NCBI GenBank assembly: GCA_021228405.1
Contig: JAJQRF010000010.1
Coordinates: 111,010-175,009 of the forward strand
DNA length: 64,000 nt
Source: Pyrinomonadaceae bacterium
GTDB taxonomy: Bacteria; Acidobacteriota; Blastocatellia; Pyrinomonadales; Pyrinomonadaceae
Direction of reading: 5' to 3'
Shown here in pieces: positions 55,170-61,705 of this stretch. The translations under genes were made by a program, and so were the position numbers. Each line of letters starts with the position of its first letter. The first letter of the stretch is position 1. The notes under the pieces were generated by a model that saw nothing but the letters and a program-made list of their open reading frames with translations, was not told the origin of the DNA and made no database searches.

Positions 55170-58025
55170 ATGCAGAAACACAAACCGTCATTCATCGAAA
55201 CGATCGCCGAAAAGCTTGGCTTAATCGAAAATTTACACGCCTTTGAAGCGGAAGAGATTCCGCGCATTAATGAGCCGGGCGAATTGCAGAATTTTCCGCC
55301 GCCGGAGATGTGGGACGATTGGACGGAATATGAAGCGACGAGCGGAAACCGGCGCGTGAAAAAGAATTATATGATCGTGCCGACGATCTGTTTTAATTGC
55401 GAAGCGGGTTGCGGTTTGCTGAGTTATATCGAAAAAGATTCTTTGAAAATCCGCAAATTTGAAGGTAATCCGTATCATCCCGGTTCACGCGGGCGAAACT
55501 GTGCGAAGGGTCCGGCGACGATCAATCAGATCGAGGACGTTGACCGCATTCTTTACCCGATGAAACGGACGGGCAAACGCGGCGACGGCGGTTGGGAACG
55601 AGTTTCCTGGGATGAGGTTTTAGACGATATTGCGGGAAAAATCCGCGCCGCGCTTTTGGAGGAAAAACGCAACGAGGTCGTTTATCACGTCGGTCGTCCC
55701 GGTCACGAAGGTTTTATCGACCGCATTTTACAGGCTTGGGGCGTTGACGGGCATAATTCGCACACGAATATTTGTTCGGCAGGTGCGCGCGCGGGTTACG
55801 CTTTCTGGCAAAACTTCGACCGTCCGTCGCCCGATCACGCAAACGCGCAGTTTATTTTGCTGATCTCGGCACATTTGGAGTCGGGACATTATTTTAACCC
55901 GCACGCACAGCGCATTATCGAAGGTTTGATGAACGGTGCGAAAATGGCGGTGATGGATCCGCGTCTTTCAAATACGGCTTCGATGGCTGATTACTGGATG
56001 CCGACACAGCCCGGAAGCGAGGCGGCGGTTTTACTCGCGATGGCGAACATTCTTCTTAATGAAGATTTATACAACGCCGAATATCTGAAAAATTGGGTAA
56101 ATTGGCGCGAAAGTTTGCATGAGTTAAATCCGTCCGCTGAAGTAACTTTTGAAAATTTCATCGCCGAACTCAAAAAGATTTACGCCGAATACACGCCCGA
56201 ATATGCGGCGCAGGAATCGGGCGCAAACGCGGAAATGATCGTCGAAGTCGCGCGAAAAATTGGCGCGGCGGGCACGAAGTTTTCTTCGCACAACTGGCGG
56301 AGCGCGGGAAGCGGAAACTTAGGCGGTTGGGCGGTTGCGCGGTGTCTGCATTTTTTGAATGTTTTGACGGGCAGTGTCGGGACGGTCGGCGGAACTTCGC
56401 CGTCCGCCTGGAACAAATTCAAACCGAAAGGTTTTTCGGCACCTCCCGCGCAAAAATTCTGGAACGAGCTTCATTTCCCGCTCGAATATCCGCTCGCACA
56501 TTACGAGATGAGCTTTCTGCTTCCGCATTTCTTGAAAGAAGGTCGCGGAAAATTGCAGGTTTATTTCACGCGCGTTTTCAATCCCGTCTGGACATATCCC
56601 GACGGTTTCACGTGGATCGAGGCTTTGACGGACGAATCGAAGATCGGCTTGCACGTTGCCCTAACGCCGACCTGGAACGAAACCGCGTATTTCGCCGATT
56701 ACGTTCTCCCGATGGGACACGCTTCTGAGCGTCACGACCTCGTTTCCTACGAAACTCATTCGGGTTTGTGGATCGGATTTCGCCAGCCCGTTTTGCGCGA
56801 AGCCCTGCGGAAACAGGGCAAGGAAGTGAAATACACTTACGAGGCGAACGTCGGCGAAGTTTGGGAAGAAGACGAATTCTGGTTTGAATTATCGTGGCGC
56901 GTCGATCCCGACGGAAGTTTGGGAATCCGCAAACATTTCGAGTCGCCCTACCGCAAAGGCGAAAAGATTTCGATCGACGAATATTACCAATATATTTTTG
57001 AAAACACGGCAGGATTGCCCGAAAAAGCCGCGCTCGAAAACTTAACGCCGCTCGAATATATGCGCAAATACGGCGCGTATGAATTAGAGAAAACTTCCTA
57101 CAACAAACATTTAACGCCGCTTTCCGACGACGAATTAAAAGATTCCGAGATCGACGCGGAAAACAATGTCGTCAAAAACGGCAAAAAGATCGGCGTTTTC
57201 GCAGACGGCAAGGCGCGCGTCGGCTTCCCTACTCCATCGCGCCGACAGGAATTTTATTCGACGACGCTCAAGGACTGGAAATGGGCGGAATACGCTTACC
57301 CCGTCTATATCAAAAGCCACGTTCACCCCGAAACTTACGACAAATCGAAAAACGAGATCACACTCGTGCCGACTTTCCGCCTGCCGACGCTGATTCACAC
57401 GCGTTCGGGAAATTCCAAATGGCTCAACGAGATTTCGCACCGCAACCCGCTCTGGATTTCGGTCGAAGACGCGAAAAACTGGGACATCAGAACGGGCGAA
57501 CTCGTCCGCGTCAACACCGACATCGGCTATTTCGTCAATCGCGCGTGGGTCACGGAAGGAATGAAACCCGGTGTCGTCGCCTGTTCGCATCATCTCGGAC
57601 GCTGGCGCAGACAACAGGACGAAACCGCCAATCGCTGGGCGATGAATCAGGTGACGCTCGACGAGGTCGGCAAAGGCAAATGGAAAATGCGCGTCGTTGA
57701 CGGTATCCGCCCGTCGAAATCCGACGACCCCGACACTGCACGAATCTTCTGGTCGGACGGCGGCGTGCATCAAAACATCACCTTCCCCGTCCACCCCGAC
57801 CCGATCTCGGGAATGCACTGCTGGCATCAAAAAGTTTCGGTCGAAAAAGCCCACGACGGCGACCAATACGGCGACGTTTACGTTGACACCGAAAAATCCT
57901 TCGCCATCTACAAAGAATGGCTGGCAATGACCAGACCCGCTCCCGGACCAAACAACCTAAGAAGACCGCTCTGGCTAAATCGCCCTTTGCGACCTGTTGA
58001 AGAGATGTTTTATTTGAAGAAATGA
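55170..58025 (+). CDS. molybdopterin oxidoreductase catalytic subunit
   Basis: 951 residues from MQKHKPSFIETIAEKLGLIE. The DMSO-reductase-family features are an N-terminal 4Fe-4S site (CFNCEAGCGLL, then GRNCAKGPATINQIEDVDR), the cofactor-binding stretch DGHNSHTNICSAGARAGYAF where the Cys is the probable Mo ligand, and the C-terminal domain (VACSHHLGRWRRQQDE). Homologues include formate dehydrogenase and polysulfide-reductase-type enzymes; the substrate is unknown. No twin-arginine signal is visible, so a cytoplasmic-side active site is suggested. The start is taken at the ATG after the inverted repeat; an earlier ATG or GTG inside the repeat is unlikely. Confidence 0.9.
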   Translation: MQKHKPSFIETIAEKLGLIENLHAFEAEEIPRINEPGELQNFPPPEMWDDWTEYEATSGNRRVKKNYMIVPTICFNCEAGCGLLSYIEKDSLKIRKFEGNPYHPGSRGRNCAKGPATINQIEDVDRILYPMKRTGKRGDGGWERVSWDEVLDDIAGKIRAALLEEKRNEVVYHVGRPGHEGFIDRILQAWGVDGHNSHTNICSAGARAGYAFWQNFDRPSPDHANAQFILLISAHLESGHYFNPHAQRIIEGLMNGAKMAVMDPRLSNTASMADYWMPTQPGSEAAVLLAMANILLNEDLYNAEYLKNWVNWRESLHELNPSAEVTFENFIAELKKIYAEYTPEYAAQESGANAEMIVEVARKIGAAGTKFSSHNWRSAGSGNLGGWAVARCLHFLNVLTGSVGTVGGTSPSAWNKFKPKGFSAPPAQKFWNELHFPLEYPLAHYEMSFLLPHFLKEGRGKLQVYFTRVFNPVWTYPDGFTWIEALTDESKIGLHVALTPTWNETAYFADYVLPMGHASERHDLVSYETHSGLWIGFRQPVLREALRKQGKEVKYTYEANVGEVWEEDEFWFELSWRVDPDGSLGIRKHFESPYRKGEKISIDEYYQYIFENTAGLPEKAALENLTPLEYMRKYGAYELEKTSYNKHLTPLSDDELKDSEIDAENNVVKNGKKIGVFADGKARVGFPTPSRRQEFYSTTLKDWKWAEYAYPVYIKSHVHPETYDKSKNEITLVPTFRLPTLIHTRSGNSKWLNEISHRNPLWISVEDAKNWDIRTGELVRVNTDIGYFVNRAWVTEGMKPGVVACSHHLGRWRRQQDETANRWAMNQVTLDEVGKGKWKMRVVDGIRPSKSDDPDTARIFWSDGGVHQNITFPVHPDPISGMHCWHQKVSVEKAHDGDQYGDVYVDTEKSFAIYKEWLAMTRPAPGPNNLRRPLWLNRPLRPVEEMFYLKK

Positions 58026-58032
58026 ATATCGA

Positions 58033-58530
58033 ATGATTATGAGTTCAATTAATTTACCAAAAAAGATACTTGCCCGTCAGAATGAAATTACGCAGAGTTA
58101 TCTTGCTGAATTAGATAAACATATTGCCGAAATTTTATCGGGCGAGGCGACTGAAATGTTTGAAATAAGGGATTTTGCGAAGATTCTGCACATTCATCCG
58201 CGTCATCTTTCCAATACCGTCAAGTTTGTTACGGGAAAGTCGCCTTGTTCTTTTTTTGAGGAGAAAATCTTGGATATTGCCAAAGAAAAACTCGCCTGTT
58301 CTAAAATGTCTATTTCGCAGATTGCTTTTGATTTAACCTTTGACCCCTCAAATTTTACGAAATTTTTCAAACGTTTTGAAGGTATTACACCGAAGGATTA
58401 CCGCGAAAAAATTCTTTCGGAAAAATTCCTAAAAAATGAAATACTCACCAAAAAAACTGACGTAATCACCAACACTTTCACCTCGTCAAGTGCTATAAAT
58501 TTATTGTTAATCCGAAAAAAGGAGCAATAA
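58033..58530 (+). CDS. AraC-type transcriptional regulator (DNA-binding domain only)
   Basis: 165 residues. Two helix-turn-helix motifs of the AraC family are clear: FEIRDFAKILHIHPRHLSNT and MSISQIAFDLTFDPSNFTKF followed by FKRFEGITPKDYREKI. There is no separate ligand-binding domain, though the N-terminal 40 residues could dimerise. It lies six bases before an SDR gene and is probably co-transcribed with it. Confidence 0.88.
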   Translation: MIMSSINLPKKILARQNEITQSYLAELDKHIAEILSGEATEMFEIRDFAKILHIHPRHLSNTVKFVTGKSPCSFFEEKILDIAKEKLACSKMSISQIAFDLTFDPSNFTKFFKRFEGITPKDYREKILSEKFLKNEILTKKTDVITNTFTSSSAINLLLIRKKEQ

Positions 58531-58535
58531 AATTT

Positions 58536-59297
58536 ATGAAAATCAACAATAAAATTGTAATTATAACGGGCGGAAGCCGTGGTCTTGGGAAAAATTCGGC
58601 GTTGTCTTTGGCACAAAACGGGGCGGATGTGATTTTGACATACCGCAGTCGAAAGGAAGAAGCTGATAAGGTAGTTGCGGAAATTTCGCAGCTTGGTCAA
58701 AAGGCGACGGCACTCCCGCTGGATACGGGAAAAACGGAAACCTTTGACGAGTTTTTGGCACAAATCAAAGAGATTCTGCAAACAAATTGGCAACGGGAAA
58801 ATTTTGACTTTTTGATAAACAACGCCGGAATTGATTCGGCAGCGATGTTCCCTCAAACAACCGAAGAAGCCTTCGATAATCTTTTTAATGTCCATTTCAA
58901 GGGCGTTTACTTTCTGACCCAGAAAGCCTTACCGTTTTTGGCTGACGGCGGCGGAATTATCAATTTTTCAACCGGATTGGCTCGCTTTTCCACTCCGGGT
59001 TATAGTGCTTACGCTTCGATGAAAGGCGCAATAGAAGTTTTTACCCGATATTTGGCAAAAGAACTCGGTTCACGAAGAATTCGGGCAAATGTCATCGCAC
59101 CCGGCGCGATCGAAACTGATTTTACAAAAGAAGCATTTGAACACGCGGGAATAAAAGAATTTATCGCTTCGCAAACGGCTCTCGGCAGAGTCGGATTGCC
59201 AGACGACATCGGCGGAATCGTTGCATTTCTATGTTCGGAAGAAGCCCGTTGGATAAACGCTCAACGAATCGAAGTATCTGGCGGAATGTTTTTATAA
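58536..59297 (+). CDS. SDR-family oxidoreductase
   Basis: 253 residues, classical short-chain dehydrogenase: VIITGGSRGLGKNSALSLAQ, LINNAG, IINFSTGLARFSTPGYSAYA with the Tyr-x-x-x-Lys (YASMK), and IAPGAIETDFTKEAF. The FabG-like ending (NAQRIEVSGGMFL) is typical. It is the target or partner of the AraC regulator directly upstream. GGAGC precedes the start. Confidence 0.92.
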   Translation: MKINNKIVIITGGSRGLGKNSALSLAQNGADVILTYRSRKEEADKVVAEISQLGQKATALPLDTGKTETFDEFLAQIKEILQTNWQRENFDFLINNAGIDSAAMFPQTTEEAFDNLFNVHFKGVYFLTQKALPFLADGGGIINFSTGLARFSTPGYSAYASMKGAIEVFTRYLAKELGSRRIRANVIAPGAIETDFTKEAFEHAGIKEFIASQTALGRVGLPDDIGGIVAFLCSEEARWINAQRIEVSGGMFL

Positions 59298-59321
59298 GAG
59301 CAAAAAATGGTCAGCAATGTA

Positions 59322-59356
59322 AAAACGCTCGTATTTTATAAGTATGAGCGTTTATT
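59322..59356. terminator. bidirectional terminator between SDR and xisI
   Basis: AAACGCTCGTATT pairs with AGTATGAGCGTTT with one mismatch; A-rich before and T-rich after. It lies between convergent genes. Confidence 0.7.
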
Positions 59357-59419
59357 CGCGTGATTCGTTGCTCTTATTTTCTTTTCAGATGATCTCGGAA
59401 AACTTGAAATTCTAATTTT

Positions 59420-59755
59420 TCAGGCGACGGCGTAATCGGTGAATTTGCGGACTTCGGGTTCGTGAAAGGCGAGGACGATTTCGCTTTTTTTGATTCCTTC
59501 GTTTTCAAAATCGAGGGCAATGCCGTCTTCCGTTCCGTCCCTTTGAATCCAGATTTTGCCGTCGATTATATCAACGTGGATTAAAATGCCGTGAACTCTT
59601 TCGTCGTTGTCCCAGCCTTCGACAAAAAGCATATAAGTATCATTTTCACGGTCAAAAATGGTGCGGCGTTTGATGTTGCCGTAAGAGTATGGAATGGCGG
59701 CATATTCTTTCAAAGTTTTTTCGATTATTTCACGGTATTCTGCTATTTTATCCAT
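59420..59755 (-). CDS. XisI family protein
   Basis: 111 residues. Sequence typical of XisI: EYREIIEKTLKEYAAIPYSY, then DNDERVHGILIHVDIIDGKI and IQRDGTEDGIALDFENEGIK. In Nostoc, XisI controls excision of the fdxN element, but most homologues lie away from any such element. It overlaps the xisH gene by 13 bases, and the pair is always found together. No excisable element or attachment sites were seen here. Confidence 0.9.
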   Translation of the reverse strand: MDKIAEYREIIEKTLKEYAAIPYSYGNIKRRTIFDRENDTYMLFVEGWDNDERVHGILIHVDIIDGKIWIQRDGTEDGIALDFENEGIKKSEIVLAFHEPEVRKFTDYAVA

Positions 59756-60159
59756 TTTATTACCTCTTCTTTTTTCGGTTCAAAGACCAACAATTTTACC
59801 CGCTGATTTTTCAGCAAAAGTTTCCCCAACGGTTCTTCAAAAATATCGAGATAGATTTTATGCGTAACCGCCAAAAACAAAATCCTTTCAGGTTCTCGAA
59901 TTGCCAAAGCATCGTGATAAACAATGAATTGTCCGATTGCATTTTCAAGATCGTTCATCTCCGAACGGCTGACAAAACTTTTTATTTCAACCGCAATTTT
60001 AGATTCGCCCTTTTCTGCCGCAATCAATTTTTCCGCCCCTAAATCAATATACATATCCTTTTTGCCGATTCTGATTGTCAAAGGGTCATTCGTTATCTTC
60101 CAGCCGTCTTTTTCCAAAGCATTTCGCACGGTTTGATGATAAATATCTTTTGCAGGCAT
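59743..60159 (-). CDS. XisH family protein
   Basis: 138 residues: PAKDIYHQTVRNALEKDGWK, then DMYIDLGAEKLIAAEKGESK, IAVEIKSFVSRSEMNDLENA and the ending IYLDIFEEPLGKLLLKNQ. The D-(x)-EIK arrangement indicates a PDDEXK-type nuclease fold. Together with XisI it forms a two-gene module whose function outside cyanobacteria is unknown; a toxin-antitoxin or defence role has been suggested but is not established by this sequence. Confidence 0.9.
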   Translation of the reverse strand: MPAKDIYHQTVRNALEKDGWKITNDPLTIRIGKKDMYIDLGAEKLIAAEKGESKIAVEIKSFVSRSEMNDLENAIGQFIVYHDALAIREPERILFLAVTHKIYLDIFEEPLGKLLLKNQRVKLLVFEPKKEEVIKWIK

Positions 60160-60424
60160 AGTAAAATTATATTAGCATCAATTTTTCAATGGAAAAAGAT
60201 TGTTCATTCCTGTCATTCTCAAGCTAAAGTTTCTTTTCAAACGCACTTCAAGCAATAGCGTATTTAGTGAGTTTTCGCCTTTCGGGTGACAAAAACGCGG
60301 AGATGATTTACGTTTGGGCAATTAATACCTGAACAAATTTGTTCGATTCTCAAATAAATAAGCCTCAATTCATTCTTTTACTTAATTTTACAACCTTTCT
60401 ATTTAATTTAATAAATTTTCTATT
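60160..60424. other. intergenic region between xisH and array D
   Basis: AT-rich and without a recognisable gene. It must contain the xisHI promoter. I see no strong repeats or hairpins before the array begins. Confidence 0.35.
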
Positions 60425-60446
60425 CACACGACGGAAAAAAAATAGT

Positions 60447-60614
60447 CGTGCGATTATTTTTTCCGTTCACACGATTATTTTTTATAATCGGACGATTATT
60501 TTTTCCGTTCACACGATTATTTTTTATAGTCGTGCGACTATTTTTTTCGGTCGGACGATTATTTTTTATAATCGCCTGATTATTTTTTTCCGTCGTCCGA
60601 TTATTTTTTTCGTT
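60447..60614. repeat. 21-bp tandem repeat array D (8 units)
   Basis: Eight exact 21-bp units of the type CGTGCGATTATTTTTTCCGTT and CACACGATTATTTTTTATAAT, which largely alternate, so a 42-bp period is also visible. Each has the pattern nnnnCGATTATTTTTT. A degenerate unit precedes it at 60425 and AGTGTG follows. A compact hairpin with a T-run (60687-60708) lies downstream, so the array could be part of a transcript that ends there. Confidence 0.93.
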
Positions 60615-60686
60615 AGTGTGAAAAAAAGTTCTTGCATAAATTACCATTTTTCTGCTACAAATGTCGTTAAACATATTCAATTATCT

Positions 60687-60708
60687 AAAAACTCCGCGAG
60701 TTTTTTTG
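60687..60708 (+). terminator. possible terminator downstream of array D
   Basis: AAAACTC and GAGTTTT form a small stem with a three-base loop, followed by a run of T. It precedes the next gene's ribosome site. Confidence 0.5.
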
Positions 60709-60774
60709 TTTTTCATTTTTTATATGCGGCTTCTTAAAAGCAAATAATTTAGAAAATAAAAGGAGAATATGAAT

Positions 60775-61458
60775 ATGATTGTCAGAACACCCGAAGAACT
60801 TTTAGCAAAACTTGAATTGCAGGAAGAAAATGTGCCGAGATACAGAGTAGAGATCGGGGCGACGGCGGAAGATATTGCCGAGATTACGCGTGATAAGACG
60901 ATTTTGCTTTATGTTGACAACCGCGCGAATGTTGTCGAGGCGGGCAAGAAAACTACCAACGGAATTAAAGACCACGTTTTCAACGGTGCCGAGAATGTTG
61001 CCGTCGTTCCTTATCCCGTGTTGCCGAATGATGAGCCGCCGGTTGAATTGGTCGGCGGGTGTTTACAGCGTTTTCGGGCGCGGAACAAACGGTTTAAGGC
61101 GGCGAAGGGTTATACGAAGGAGATCGGGGCGGCGATCGGGACGGAGGAAACGGCAGACCGAGTTCCGCCCGAAGCGGTCATTCCGACGCTCATTGCGACG
61201 GCGGCGCGGTCGGGTTATCTGGTCGCAGTGATCGTCGATAATCGGGGCGATTCGGCAATGTGGAAGATATTTGCACGGAGGTCGGGTTCGGAAGCGCGGC
61301 AGGAAATCGCAAGCGGAACGGGCAAAACCGCCGAGTTCAACATCACGCCGACGACCGCCGGACAACCCGAAAAGATCGAATTGACCGTGCGGCTTTATAA
61401 AAACAATCAGTCTTACGGTCAGGAATCGGATTCGGTTTATCTGACCATCACACCATAA
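60775..61458 (+). CDS. helical plus beta-domain protein of unknown function
   Basis: 227 residues; the second of two nearby ATG codons is chosen because AAGGAG then has normal spacing. The N-terminal 140 residues appear mixed alpha/beta with a helical stretch (CLQRFRARNKRFKAAKGYTK, then EIGAAIGTEE), and the C-terminal 90 residues look like a fibronectin-III-type beta sandwich (RSGYLVAVIVDNRGDSAMWK, then IELTVRLYKNNQSYGQESDS). I recall this architecture as a recurrent uncharacterised bacterial family. It stands next to 21-bp array D, as the LPKMGD-motif protein stands next to array C. Confidence 0.72.
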   Translation: MIVRTPEELLAKLELQEENVPRYRVEIGATAEDIAEITRDKTILLYVDNRANVVEAGKKTTNGIKDHVFNGAENVAVVPYPVLPNDEPPVELVGGCLQRFRARNKRFKAAKGYTKEIGAAIGTEETADRVPPEAVIPTLIATAARSGYLVAVIVDNRGDSAMWKIFARRSGSEARQEIASGTGKTAEFNITPTTAGQPEKIELTVRLYKNNQSYGQESDSVYLTITP

Positions 61459-61465
61459 GATTAGT

Positions 61466-61564
61466 GGATAGTTGATAACGGATAGTTGATAGTGAAAAAA
61501 GGTTTTACGTTATCCGTTATCCACTATCCGTTATCCACTATCCGTTATCAACTATCCGTTTTAC
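61466..61564. repeat. heptamer tandem repeats in inverted orientation
   Basis: GGATAGT/TGATAAC heptamers (61466-61495) face ACTATCC/GTTATCC heptamers (61509-61560). The arms can pair over tens of bases. It separates the previous gene from the delta-60 repeat protein gene. Confidence 0.88.
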
Positions 61565-61705
61565 ATATGATGCTACGAAGAATTTTCTTTACACCTCACG
61601 AATGATGAAAGTATAATTGACCCGTTTAATTTTAACTTTTTTTTGCAGTCGAATGATCTCCTACCCGTTTGATCTGAATTTTCCAGAAGTCGGTAAGGAT
61701 ATTTT

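Noticed and set aside
59420..60159. Evidence for an excisable fdxN-type element
   Set aside because: XisH and XisI are present, but no recombinase, element ends or interrupted gene could be found.
60447..60614. CRISPR array
   Set aside because: There are no unique spacers between units and no cas genes; it is a simple tandem repeat.
60339..60737. Open frame across array D encoding repeated TIIFYNR-like heptads
   Set aside because: The frame is open only because the repeat period is a multiple of three and lacks stops; no ribosome-binding sequence or family similarity was found, and frames on the other strand are open too.
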